Source: a virus
Virus record (IMG/VR): IMGVR_UViG_3300025769_000346
Span: 1 to 36,744 of that record
Length of the DNA stretch: 36,744 nt
Strand: one strand, 5' to 3'
This document shows, piece after piece, positions 23,683 through 31,441 of this stretch. Position 1 is the stretch's first letter. Each line of letters starts with the position of its first letter. The position numbers and the translations under genes are program-made. The notes below the pieces were generated by a model, which did not search any database, was not told where the DNA came from, and saw only the letters and a list, made by a program, of their open reading frames with translations.

Positions 23683-24942
23683 TCAGACTCCGAGTGCGAC
23701 CTTTTCCATTTTCTTTTTAGGTTTAATGATTTTTGGCTTAGCTTTCTCTTCCACTTTCAATACTTCCTGGAAGACCTCATCAAATTGAGACGCGACAGTC
23801 TCCCAATCAAATTGAATATCGGTCACGCGATCGAAGCAAGCCTGGCCGACCTGAGCCAACAACTCTCTGTTTTCGTAATAGGTGCCCAGAATTTCAGCCA
23901 GATGGTTATCGTCTGGACAAGGCATGATGCGTCCAAGGTTCGTGTCTACGTCCCAATGGAGCGATCGAATTAGCTCTCCCGTACCATCAAAGATCTCTTT
24001 GCATGAGGTATGGTCAGGAACGATCTGGGCGACCTTACAGGCTGCATGCTCAAAATTAACAAGGCCCCAACCCTCTCCTTTACAGGTGTTTACCCCTACA
24101 TCAGCTGTGTTGTAAATCACGTTAAGCAGTTCAAAAGGAACAGCAGGAGCACCCCCCTGGGGAGTAGTCATAATAATTCTGTTGTTGGCATCCAAACCTT
24201 GTCTTGCCATTTCTCGTTTAAATAATGGCATGACATCCCAACCCATATCTTTCATCCCCATGTGAAGATAAAGTTTGGTATCAGGACGACCAACAGCAAA
24301 CTTAGCAAATGCACTAATCGTAATATCAATTCGTTTGCGGAATTGATTACGGTTACCATTGAAGACAATAAAATCATCTTCGTTTAAACCAAGTTTTTTT
24401 CTTGCTTCTTTTTTGTCAATAGGAAAGAATTGGTTTTGAGTTAAACCATGGGGGATCACAGTGACAGGCTTTTGGAAGCCTGCATTAATTGTTTCTTGTG
24501 CTCCAAATTCGGTATAACAAACAGCAGCGTCCCAGTTATTAATGGTATCTAGCAATCCTGCATACCATTCATAAGAATCCATGGGATAGTAGCCCACGAA
24601 TTTAAATTTAAGTTGTTCTTTTAAATCTTGAATACGTTTCCATTGTTCATTGATAATCCAGATGTCATTAATAGTACAGATAACATCTGGTTTAATGCGT
24701 TCAACAATTTCTCGAATGCGATCTTCACCAAAAGGAGCTTGTTGAAACCTGTTGGATGCCGGATATAAATAATACTCTTGTTGAAGAGGAGTTGTATCAC
24801 CGTGCCAATTACAACCAAGCACATGAATTTCGTAATTACCAGTTTCCTTTAGTCGTTTAAGAACATTTTCAGAAACCCTGGCAAAACCAGTAGTTGCTAC
24901 TACATCACCAATCCAAAGAAGTTTAGATTTGGTATCAACCAT
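23683..24942 (-). CDS. GT-B glycosyltransferase (GT4-like), 419 aa
   Basis: Two-domain GT-B enzyme. The N-terminal acceptor domain begins LLWIGDVVATTGFARVSENV. The C-terminal donor domain starts near residue 190 (FIVFNGNRNQFRKRIDITI) and has the E-x7-E motif of GT4 enzymes in GEGWGLVNFEHAA (E290, E298). The final 20 residues are Lys-rich (KPKIIKPKKKMEK). It would transfer a nucleotide-activated sugar, perhaps to phage DNA, to a virion protein or to the host surface; the sequence does not tell which. Only one such gene is present and no base-modifying gene stands next to it. Upstream lies the 26-bp repeat array, which could control it. Confidence 0.85.
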   Translation of the reverse strand: MVDTKSKLLWIGDVVATTGFARVSENVLKRLKETGNYEIHVLGCNWHGDTTPLQQEYYLYPASNRFQQAPFGEDRIREIVERIKPDVICTINDIWIINEQWKRIQDLKEQLKFKFVGYYPMDSYEWYAGLLDTINNWDAAVCYTEFGAQETINAGFQKPVTVIPHGLTQNQFFPIDKKEARKKLGLNEDDFIVFNGNRNQFRKRIDITISAFAKFAVGRPDTKLYLHMGMKDMGWDVMPLFKREMARQGLDANNRIIMTTPQGGAPAVPFELLNVIYNTADVGVNTCKGEGWGLVNFEHAACKVAQIVPDHTSCKEIFDGTGELIRSLHWDVDTNLGRIMPCPDDNHLAEILGTYYENRELLAQVGQACFDRVTDIQFDWETVASQFDEVFQEVLKVEEKAKPKIIKPKKKMEKVALGV

Positions 24943-25001
24943 TTGTTTTAATTAACTTCAAATACTATACTCATTTTTTAAAAAAAATGTGCCATAATGC
25001 G

Positions 25002-25100
25002 ATATCAACTATTCCGATAAAAGCCGTATATCAACTATTCCGATAAAAGCCGTATATCAACTATTCCGATAAAAGCCGTATATCAACTATTGCGATAAAA
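25002..25100. repeat. Iteron-like tandem array, 26-bp unit, about 3.8 copies
   Basis: Units start at 25002, 25028, 25054 and 25080. The first three are identical over 26 bases; the fourth is cut short and has one change (G for C at 25092). The core is CTATTCCGATAAAAGC, preceded by ATATCAA. Within each unit TATC and GATA form an imperfect inverted repeat with nine bases between. The array fills the gap between speD and the glycosyltransferase gene, upstream of the latter. Perfect repeats of this size suggest protein binding, either as a replication-origin iteron or as a multi-site operator. Confidence 0.85.
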
Positions 25101-25106
25101 TGACCA

Positions 25107-25478
25107 TTAAAGAAGCTCTGAAATCTGAAAAGGACGTTCAATAAATAAACCCATATCTTTTTCTTCATCTGTGGTTGAATTTAATTTTTGTTTAAACATA
25201 TCTTTGATAGCAACTGGATCAAAATCTTTACCACAAGTATACAAATCAATAGCTGCAAAATTGTATTCAGGCCAAGTATGAATAGAGCAATGAGACTCAG
25301 CAAGCAAAGCTAATAAGGTTACACCTTGAGGATCAAATTTTTCCCCAATCAACCTTAAAAGTTTTGCGCCTATTAAATTCAATGCTTCGTACATGATACA
25401 CTCAAGACGATCATAGTCATTTAAAATTTCAGGGTCACAGCCATGAATATCTAAAATAAGATGCTTGCCGTTTTTCAA
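25107..25478 (-). CDS. speD: S-adenosylmethionine decarboxylase (SpeD), 123 aa
   Basis: Makes decarboxylated AdoMet, the aminopropyl donor for spermidine. The bacterial class signature is intact: LLAESHCSIHTWPEYNFAAI, with Ser62 as the self-cleavage site that becomes the pyruvoyl group, His67 and Cys82 in DLYTCG as processing and catalytic residues. Length fits the small bacterial type (about 120-130). speD is known as an auxiliary gene in cyanophages. Its ATG overlaps the stop of the primase-helicase gene (ATGA), so it is translated as part of the replication operon. Confidence 0.95.
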   Translation of the reverse strand: MKNGKHLILDIHGCDPEILNDYDRLECIMYEALNLIGAKLLRLIGEKFDPQGVTLLALLAESHCSIHTWPEYNFAAIDLYTCGKDFDPVAIKDMFKQKLNSTTDEEKDMGLFIERPFQISELL

Positions 25479-28078
25479 AATTCTTCCTCGGGTGCTTCTA
25501 TATTTTGATTGCTCTTATTAAAAAGAGTTTCTCCATACATACTAATCCACTTTTCTTTATTTAAACCAACTTCAATAATAGAAGGAAAATCTTTGTATTT
25601 TTCCCCATTGCTTGCCCTAGGAGCAATGTTATTAACTCTAAAGCCTCTTCCTGTCGGCATTTTATAAACATTTAAATCTAGTTGATGGATACAGATATCT
25701 AAAAGCAAAGATTCAAATCTGCTACGGCCAAGTATGTTTGTATTGCTACCACGAGAAAACTCACAATAGCTGGCATACAACCACTTATCAGAATTTTTAT
25801 AAACGATATCAGTACCACCAGGTGCAAACTTAGCTAAACCAACTGCACTGGAAACACCAGGATCAAAGATTAAACAGTGGCTCATCCAATCCATAATTTG
25901 ATTGGACTTAAGAATTTGTTCACGATGGTGTTTAGCAAAGAAAGGAACTTTTTTATTTGTTTCCATCAGATATTCGCGCATTTCATCTGCGCTCATATCA
26001 AGTAACCAATTAACAAGACCTGGTAACAAAGGAGCAAACTCACCGAACGGACGACCTTTATCATCCATATCAATAAGAGTTTTTTGTTCTGCAGAAGAAC
26101 CTTTGAATGGTCTATCAAATGGTAAAGTCAAACGACGACGAGCCAAACCAGAAGTTGGGTCAGTAGTTTGGATAGGCTCATTAGCGGTAATAATTACAAG
26201 GCCATTAAATTTAAATGGCTTTTGTGAATTACTTTGAAACTTTCTTTCATTACGAATTAAATCTCCACCTGTGATAGCTTTCAGGATAGAAACGGAACCA
26301 CCATAACGTTCAACATCATTAAACAAAAGAAGTTTTTTCTTATACAAATTAGAAGTTTCAAATCTATTTTTTTCTAAATGTTCAAGACTAGAGATCATTG
26401 CATTTTCATCTCCAACTAATGCATGTGCAAGGTTGGAATAAGTAGACTTACCAGACTTACCTGGACCAACGATTTCAACAAATTTTTGAATCTCTGAATG
26501 ACCCAAGAGAACTGCACGAAGCCAAGCTCTTAAGACTTGAGTGCGACCCCAACTGTTTTCTTGTGTGTTTTTAAGCCATTGAATAATAGGTTCACAATCT
26601 ACGTTTGGATCGTAGTCATAAGGCAATTGTTGAGTCAAATAAAGATCACGATTAAAATCAAAAAATTCTTTTGTGTCAACATCTAATATGCCATTAGTAA
26701 ATAAAAGTAAATCTTTATCTTCATACCAATCTTCAAATACCAAACTAATTTTGAGTTGCTCAACAACATCATTGATCATATTCATGCCATAACCATTTGG
26801 CAGACTACCTTTCAACAGTTCTAAATTCTGCTTAACACTTCCTTTGATTTCAATATCAGAAAGCTTAGACCACAGTCCTTTTGATTTATATTCGTACATT
26901 AAGAATGCATTTTCTTGCTGGCTGTACTGCAAATTACCTTTGTAGATTTGTAATAACAACTCAGTAATTTCATTGGAAGAAGAATTTCTTGGTCGTTGTC
27001 TTTTACCTGTACCTTCTTTAGGTTTACTGGTGACCTTAAGATTATTTTCTTCAAGATGAACTTGTTCTAATACTTCAGCCATGTCAGATAATTTAGATAA
27101 ACGATCAAGATCTTTGTCATCAATGGGCAGAGCTTTATAATCTTGTGGCGGCTTCCAGCCTCCAAATTCTTTTGCGTAATGGAATATTGTTTTTAATGTT
27201 CTACCATTACCTTTTTCAAAAGATATCCATTTTTTATAACATTCACCTTCTTTATATTTATCAGATTGTTTTGACCACTCGTCCCATACGTCTAAAAGGC
27301 TATCGTCAACACTATGCAAACTTTGGCCAACAGCAATCCAGATGTCATAATCATCAACACCAACAGAGACCACTTCCCACATGGCCTGAATAGCATCTTG
27401 TATGTCTTTTTCTAAACCAATTTCACAATTAACAGCAAATGTTGGACCAATATGACGTGTGATTTGTTTAGCGGGAACACCTTGCTTAACATTTTTATTT
27501 GTAATAGCTGCGTATAACCATTCGGGAAGATCAGGCAAAGAGTTTATTAATTCAAATCCCATTTCAGAAGCTGTGTAATAACCATCAGTTTCTGGATGTA
27601 AACCCATCAACACCCCCTGGTGGCGGGACCAAAGAACTTCTAGTTTTTCTTTGCTTTCGTTTGCGTACCAGACGTATTTATTTCTAGTAAAAACTTTTTG
27701 TTGATCTCTAGAAACTTTATATAATTTTCTTTCACGGCCCGGCTTACCACTGCAAATAGTTAAAGTTGGTGGTAATGCTTTGTCGAAATCTTTTTGTTTT
27801 GCTAAATCAGTAACTAATGAATAAACACTAGATCCATCAACATCCACCCAAACCAAACCGTAGGGTTTGTTGTAAACAGGGCCTGACATAAGACCAACTG
27901 CTTTGCAACGACCTGATAAAAGTTCTACTTCGATTTCATCTTTTGTAAATGGTTTGTTTTGCCAACCTATGATATAAGGATCTTTATGACTACCTAAAGG
28001 AGTTAATGGCAAATCAATAGGAATAAAATCGAGTCTAATTTCACCTGGCTTGAGTGCTTGTTGGTTCTGGTTGGTCAT
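25475..28078 (-). CDS. Primase-helicase (prim-pol plus SF3/D5-like helicase), 867 aa
   Basis: Residues 1-200 look like a primase-polymerase domain (IIGWQNKPFT near 36, WVDVDG 77-82, SGKPGRERKLY 110-120). Residues 223-305 match a PriCT-type linker (VDDYDIWIAVGQSL ... YKKWISFEKGNGRT). The helicase half has Walker A GPGKSGKST at 538-546, Walker B LLLFNDVE at 583-590, sensor 1 VIITANEP at 628-635 and an Arg-finger region GLARRRLTLPF near 644. It would unwind DNA and make primers for phage replication. This is the central gene of the minus-strand operon; it overlaps the upstream 79-aa gene by 38 bases and speD by four. Confidence 0.92.
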   Translation of the reverse strand: MTNQNQQALKPGEIRLDFIPIDLPLTPLGSHKDPYIIGWQNKPFTKDEIEVELLSGRCKAVGLMSGPVYNKPYGLVWVDVDGSSVYSLVTDLAKQKDFDKALPPTLTICSGKPGRERKLYKVSRDQQKVFTRNKYVWYANESKEKLEVLWSRHQGVLMGLHPETDGYYTASEMGFELINSLPDLPEWLYAAITNKNVKQGVPAKQITRHIGPTFAVNCEIGLEKDIQDAIQAMWEVVSVGVDDYDIWIAVGQSLHSVDDSLLDVWDEWSKQSDKYKEGECYKKWISFEKGNGRTLKTIFHYAKEFGGWKPPQDYKALPIDDKDLDRLSKLSDMAEVLEQVHLEENNLKVTSKPKEGTGKRQRPRNSSSNEITELLLQIYKGNLQYSQQENAFLMYEYKSKGLWSKLSDIEIKGSVKQNLELLKGSLPNGYGMNMINDVVEQLKISLVFEDWYEDKDLLLFTNGILDVDTKEFFDFNRDLYLTQQLPYDYDPNVDCEPIIQWLKNTQENSWGRTQVLRAWLRAVLLGHSEIQKFVEIVGPGKSGKSTYSNLAHALVGDENAMISSLEHLEKNRFETSNLYKKKLLLFNDVERYGGSVSILKAITGGDLIRNERKFQSNSQKPFKFNGLVIITANEPIQTTDPTSGLARRRLTLPFDRPFKGSSAEQKTLIDMDDKGRPFGEFAPLLPGLVNWLLDMSADEMREYLMETNKKVPFFAKHHREQILKSNQIMDWMSHCLIFDPGVSSAVGLAKFAPGGTDIVYKNSDKWLYASYCEFSRGSNTNILGRSRFESLLLDICIHQLDLNVYKMPTGRGFRVNNIAPRASNGEKYKDFPSIIEVGLNKEKWISMYGETLFNKSNQNIEAPEEEF

Positions 28079-28280
28079 GAAATTCCTGGGAAGAAAAGAG
28101 TCGAGTAGTAAATTTTTTATTAGTTGCTAATAATTCTAGTGCAACATAGAAAGCGTGAAGATGCATTTCGGAAGGCAATAAAAAAATTGAACCATCAGAA
28201 GCTTCTTCGATTCTTTTTAACAAAGCACAAATCCATTCCCCACTAGAAATTTCGATTTCCATGGGGACTATTGCAAACAT
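28041..28280 (-). CDS. Hypothetical protein, first gene of the replication operon, 79 aa
   Basis: Starts MFAIVPMEIEISSGEWICAL and continues with LLKRIEEASDGSIFLLPSEM and a helical HLHAFYVALELLATNKKF. No family recognised. It overlaps the primase-helicase start by 38 bases and is preceded by GGATAAAGAG before the ATG, a fair ribosome site. Being promoter-proximal in the replication operon, it may regulate or assist the primase, an inference from position. Confidence 0.6.
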   Translation of the reverse strand: MFAIVPMEIEISSGEWICALLKRIEEASDGSIFLLPSEMHLHAFYVALELLATNKKFTTRLFSSQEFHDQPEPTSTQAR

Positions 28281-28292
28281 CTCTTTATCCTA

Positions 28293-28325
28293 TAGCCAGG
28301 TGTTTAAAAAATAGCTAGGTATTTG
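28293..28325. promoter_or_regulatory. 14-base direct repeat in the replication-operon upstream region
   Basis: ATAGCCAGGTGTTT and ATAGCTAGGTATTT (12 of 14 identical), starts 19 bases apart, lie directly upstream of the 79-aa gene's ribosome site. On the minus strand they read AAATACCTAGCTAT and AAACACCTGGCTAT. Spacing of about two helix turns suits a bound dimer or two protein copies on one face of the DNA. They may overlap the promoter of the replication operon. Confidence 0.4.
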
Positions 28326-28369
28326 TTTCAGTTTTTTTACAAAAAACATGGGGTACCTGGGGTTTGGGC

Positions 28370-28430
28370 AATGCCAATCTAAACCTGTTTTATGGGCTGA
28401 AAGCTAAAGTTGGCATTTATTCTTGGCATT
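28370..28430. promoter_or_regulatory. AATGCCAA / TTGGCATT inverted and direct repeats
   Basis: AATGCCAA at 28370-28377 is the exact reverse complement of TTGGCATT at 28410-28417 and again at 28423-28430; the last two are 13 bases apart. They fill the gap between the RecB-like gene and the 79-aa gene. They may be operator half-sites or part of a weak hairpin terminator for the RecB-like gene, since T runs follow on one side. Confidence 0.4.
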
Positions 28431-28431
28431 T

Positions 28432-29232
28432 TTAAATTAGATCAGGATCATAAACATTACAGTTTTCAATTTGTTTGTAATACTCTTCGACAATCTTGAG
28501 CCAGTCTTTATGTAAGATGTCTAAGAATCGTCTTGATATTTTAAATATTTGTGTTCTTAATGGCGTTGAAACAAGAATTGCAGCCTGATCTACTGTGATC
28601 CCTAGCGTTTGTTGGATGGCGATATCGTATGCTGCCAATTGTTTACATGTTTTTTTAAACTTCATGTGACCACCTAATAAGTCACGCCATTCTTGTGAAC
28701 CTTTTTCTACATCTTTTGGCCAACGTCTTGAATAAGGTTTTACTGATGTTTTGAGGTCAGCAAGAGTAAGTTTATTGTTAGCAACTGCAATAATATCAGG
28801 AGCGCCAGCCCACGAACGTCCCTCGTCATCACTGCCCCATACACGAGCAACGTCATCACCACCGATAGTGAAATTGAACTTTTCCAAAACTGGGGTCTCA
28901 GCCCATAGTACTTCTTGAAACTGGTCAAGTACAGCCGGCATACCCTGCCAAAATTCCTGGTACTCCGTTTCAATTTCTGGATTCTTATTGCCTTTAAGAT
29001 ATTGTTCCATTCCATAGTGGATACAAGTTCCTCGATGAGCTGCTAGTTCTTTTTGTCCAGGGTTGGCCTTAGACCACATCTCTAATTTTCTTTTGTTTGC
29101 TTCTGAAGCTGTCTCAGAAATAATTGTAGTAACTGATGGAGCTGGGCCGGTAGCAAGTGGTGTTGTGTAATGACGCCTACCATTTAATGTGATACGTGCA
29201 GCAGATCTATTTAATTCTTTTAGCTTTTTCAT
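28432..29232 (-). CDS. PD-(D/E)XK exonuclease, RecB/Cas4-like, 266 aa
   Basis: Nuclease motifs in order: HRGTCIHYGMEQYL (His72, Glu76), GAPDIIAV (Asp146), LTLADLKTS (Asp159-x-Lys161) and the family's KQLAAYDIA (Gln198, Tyr202). This is the layout of RecB/Cas4-type and phage exonucleases used in DNA recombination, end processing or host DNA breakdown. No iron-sulfur Cys cluster as in Cas4 is visible. Its promoter region faces the plus-strand 29-aa peptide gene. It likely works with the primase-helicase in replication and recombination. Confidence 0.87.
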   Translation of the reverse strand: MKKLKELNRSAARITLNGRRHYTTPLATGPAPSVTTIISETASEANKRKLEMWSKANPGQKELAAHRGTCIHYGMEQYLKGNKNPEIETEYQEFWQGMPAVLDQFQEVLWAETPVLEKFNFTIGGDDVARVWGSDDEGRSWAGAPDIIAVANNKLTLADLKTSVKPYSRRWPKDVEKGSQEWRDLLGGHMKFKKTCKQLAAYDIAIQQTLGITVDQAAILVSTPLRTQIFKISRRFLDILHKDWLKIVEEYYKQIENCNVYDPDLI

Positions 29233-29274
29233 TTGGGTGTGTATATTAGTATTATCTTAACTGATTTTAAAAAA

Positions 29275-29364
29275 ATGACAGGTTTTACAAACGCCATTGC
29301 CGTTATCCTTGGCTCCATTTTTTTTGTAAGTGCTGTAGACTTATATCTACATTTCGTTAGATAA
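29275..29364 (+). CDS. Single-pass membrane micropeptide, 29 aa
   Basis: Peptide MTGFTNAIAVILGSIFFVSA followed by VDLYLHFVR. One membrane helix (residues 5-25) with a short basic C-terminus. The TAA is followed at once by the ATG of the methyltransferase gene, so the two are coupled. Size and shape resemble small subunits of photosynthetic complexes or phage membrane peptides, but no specific match is claimed. Confidence 0.5.
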   Translation: MTGFTNAIAVILGSIFFVSAVDLYLHFVR

Positions 29365-29949
29365 ATGGCAGACTCTTGGAATAAGTATTTCAATACAATA
29401 AAGACTCGCCTTGCTAATAGAAAAGAAGGATTTGAAAAAATTTTTAATTATTTAGATACAATTGAAAACCCTATTATTGTTGAAACAGGTTGCTATAGAG
29501 AAGAAAATAATTATGAAGGTGATGGATGTTCAACACTTTTATTTGATTCTTACATTGATTTCAATGGTGGATTTTTTTATAGCGTAGATATTGATCCCAA
29601 GGCATGTGAATTAACTAGAAAAAATACAAAACATGCTAAGGTTACCGAATCTGATTCTATTGAATTTCTTTCAGCACTTGATGGTGAAATTGACTTGCTT
29701 TACTTAGATTCTTATAACATTGAAAATTGGAAATTTGATTGGCCTGCTTCTGCACACCATCTCAAAGAATTATTTGCAGTACGCAATTGCTTAAAAAACG
29801 GTACTCTTATTGTTGTTGATGACAATATTTCTCAAAATGACATTAGACTTGGTAAAGGCCGTTTAATTTATGAAGTCATGGATTCTTTAGGAATTAAACC
29901 ATTTTTAGATAGCTATCAAGTTGCTTGGATTTGGGATGATTCAATTTAA
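29365..29949 (+). CDS. SAM-dependent methyltransferase, class I fold, 194 aa
   Basis: Motif I PIIVETGCYRE (36-46) at the glycine-rich loop position, motif II acidic FYSVDIDPKAC (Asp75, Asp77), then ESDSIEFLSAL and the motif IV-like IDLLYLDSYN (Asp115), followed by LIVVDDN. This fits the Methyltransf_24-like group, which often acts on small molecules or sugars rather than DNA. It could modify a glycan together with the glycosyltransferase at 23683, but that is speculative. It follows the 29-aa membrane peptide gene with no gap. Confidence 0.8.
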   Translation: MADSWNKYFNTIKTRLANRKEGFEKIFNYLDTIENPIIVETGCYREENNYEGDGCSTLLFDSYIDFNGGFFYSVDIDPKACELTRKNTKHAKVTESDSIEFLSALDGEIDLLYLDSYNIENWKFDWPASAHHLKELFAVRNCLKNGTLIVVDDNISQNDIRLGKGRLIYEVMDSLGIKPFLDSYQVAWIWDDSI

Positions 29950-29986
29950 TTTATTGTGCGAAAAAATTAAATCAATCTTTTATTGC

Positions 29987-30046
29987 ATGCAAGGGTTGTT
30001 ATGGCCGAACAAAAAGTCCGGCATTCCCCACAAGCATAAAAAATAA
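29987..30046 (+). CDS. Possible basic micro-ORF, 19 aa
   Basis: Peptide MQGLLWPNKKSGIPHKHKK in the 160-base gap before the 69-aa gene. It is strongly basic, with a Pro-His-Lys-His-Lys-Lys end. An in-frame TTG at 29954 would extend it by 11 residues. It is too short to judge by codon use; reported because nothing else fills the gap and the basic peptide at 7500 is similar in character. Confidence 0.3.
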   Translation: MQGLLWPNKKSGIPHKHKK

Positions 30047-30109
30047 ATCCATGCAATGATTAAATAAATCATGTAGTATGCATTCATGTTAGTGGTTAAA
30101 GAGTCTCAG

Positions 30110-30319
30110 ATGAGTTTATCTACACAAGTAAAAGATTCTGTTACCGAAGCTTCTAAGTTATTGCGCGAAGCAATTGCTTTTGCGGCTCGTTCAGAACATC
30201 CGATTGTTTTAGTTTCTCTTTCAGACATTGTTCATAAGTTAGATCAGTTAGATTCTATGGATGAACTAATGAGTCATTTAGATGGAATGCGAAGAGGAGA
30301 ATACAAAGAAGTCGAATGA
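30110..30319 (+). CDS. Small conserved-type phage protein, 69 aa
   Basis: Helical peptide MSLSTQVKDSVTEASKLLRE, then AIAFAARSEHPIVLVSLSDI and an acidic end. ATG 30110 is chosen because AAAGAG precedes it; ATG 30086 would add eight residues. Not recognised with certainty. The next gene starts inside its 3' end (38 bases overlap). Confidence 0.6.
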   Translation: MSLSTQVKDSVTEASKLLREAIAFAARSEHPIVLVSLSDIVHKLDQLDSMDELMSHLDGMRRGEYKEVE

Positions 30320-31121
30320 ACAGGAAAGGTTTGACAAGTTTTTTAAAGACCTAGAAAATTTAATTCCTGAACCTGACTTTATTTTTGTAGACGACATGAG
30401 TACTCTGATTGCAAACGTACCTCCAATTAAAGTGTGGGTCAGACGAGAATATTTAAGAGATTTTCGTGATGGCCATGGTGACTATACACCAGGATACTGG
30501 GTTACTTGTAAGTCTTTGACAGGACGTGCCCTTTATTTTGAAACATATTTAACTGAGTATGGTGCGCTTTATGACAAACTTCCTATTAGTGCTTTTCTTG
30601 CTTGGGATAGTGACCATCCCGACTGCCCCGTGGATCCTACTCCTGATCTCCCGTTAACGGATCTACAGTTTTGGAATGGATTCGATACTGGAATTACTGT
30701 TGTAGAAAAGAATTTAATTTATAATATGGAGTTTGAAGTAATGACCAGATCATCTGGTACATTAAAAGGAACGTATTTATTTACAATAGATAACTATCAT
30801 CCTCATAGAAACGAGGCTGATTTTTATTTTTCAGAAGTACCTGATGAACACAAATCTCACAACATTATTGAATTAGAAAATGGACAAATCGGAGCTTATC
30901 CAAACAACCGTTGTCGTATGTTGGATCCTTCTCTTACTCATAATGAATTAAAGAACCCTGATTTCAAAGTTTCAACACGCTATTTTAATGTAGAGCATGC
31001 TCCTAAATGGGGTCGGCTCGGTGAAACAGACGACTACTTTTGGAGGACTCCACAAGAAAATGGATCAACACACATTCGACAATTGGAAAAAGATCAAGAT
31101 AGCCCTGGAGGAAGCAAATAA
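30282..31121 (+). CDS. Hypothetical conserved-type phage protein, 279 aa
   Basis: A charged N-terminus (ECEEENTKKSNEQERFDKFF), then a well-ordered globular part: KVWVRREYLRDFRDGHGDYT, WVTCKSLTGRALYFETYLTE, AFLAWDSDHPDCPVDPTPDL and a C-terminal FNVEHAPKWGRLGETDDYFW. Many aromatic and Asp/Pro residues, no membrane helix, no enzyme motif that I recognise. Its start overlaps the preceding gene by 38 bases, in another frame, and no other in-frame ATG fits the gap. Confidence 0.65.
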   Translation: MECEEENTKKSNEQERFDKFFKDLENLIPEPDFIFVDDMSTLIANVPPIKVWVRREYLRDFRDGHGDYTPGYWVTCKSLTGRALYFETYLTEYGALYDKLPISAFLAWDSDHPDCPVDPTPDLPLTDLQFWNGFDTGITVVEKNLIYNMEFEVMTRSSGTLKGTYLFTIDNYHPHRNEADFYFSEVPDEHKSHNIIELENGQIGAYPNNRCRMLDPSLTHNELKNPDFKVSTRYFNVEHAPKWGRLGETDDYFWRTPQENGSTHIRQLEKDQDSPGGSK

Positions 31122-31233
31122 AACAGATTGCATGTTTTATAAAAGAGCTTGCTCTATTATTGAAACTAAAAGAGATCCATTAGAACATGTGTTTAGAGAA
31201 AACAGAAAAGAAATACAAGAAAACAAAGAATAA
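31060..31233 (+). CDS. Small charged protein, 57 aa
   Basis: Starts MDQHTFDNWKKIKIALEEAN, continues KTDCMFYKRACSIIETKRDP and ends in a Glu/Lys-rich helix. ATG 31060 overlaps the previous gene by 62 bases; the longer frame from 30997 is less protein-like. It overlaps the following HNH gene by 47 bases. Not recognised. Confidence 0.5.
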   Translation: MDQHTFDNWKKIKIALEEANKTDCMFYKRACSIIETKRDPLEHVFRENRKEIQENKE

Positions 31234-31441
31234 ACTATTAGAGTATAAGAAAAACTTATCATGCAGTCATTGTGGACTCCAAGATCATAGAGTCTTGGAG
31301 TTTCATCATTTAAACGATAAAAAATATACTGTTTCAAGAATGCCAGCCAAAGGTTATAGCTGGCAGACTATATTAAATGAAATTCAGAAATGTATTCCTT
31401 TGTGTTGCAACTGTCATAGAATTATTCACTACGAAGCATAG
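31187..31441 (+). CDS. HNH endonuclease-like protein, 84 aa
   Basis: Compact HNH domain: C26-x2-C29 in LSCSHCGLQ, LEFHHLND with the His pair 40-41 as general base, CIPLCCNCHRIIHY with C73 and C76 closing the zinc site and H77/H81. A basic N-terminal helix (KKYKKTKNKLLEYKK) could bind DNA. Small stand-alone HNH proteins are frequent mobile or nicking genes in phages. Its 3' end overlaps the convergent Dps-like gene by 20 bases. Confidence 0.8.
   Translation: MCLEKTEKKYKKTKNKLLEYKKNLSCSHCGLQDHRVLEFHHLNDKKYTVSRMPAKGYSWQTILNEIQKCIPLCCNCHRIIHYEA

Noticed and set aside
25002-25100. CRISPR array
   Set aside because: The units follow each other with no unique spacers and no cas genes lie nearby; it is a plain tandem repeat.
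28432-29232. Cas4 of a CRISPR system
   Set aside because: No iron-sulfur Cys cluster, no other cas gene and no array; a phage RecB-like exonuclease fits better.
29950-30085. tRNA or structured RNA in the gap after the methyltransferase
   Set aside because: No cloverleaf, no T-loop motif and no CCA end could be found; only a possible 19-aa ORF.
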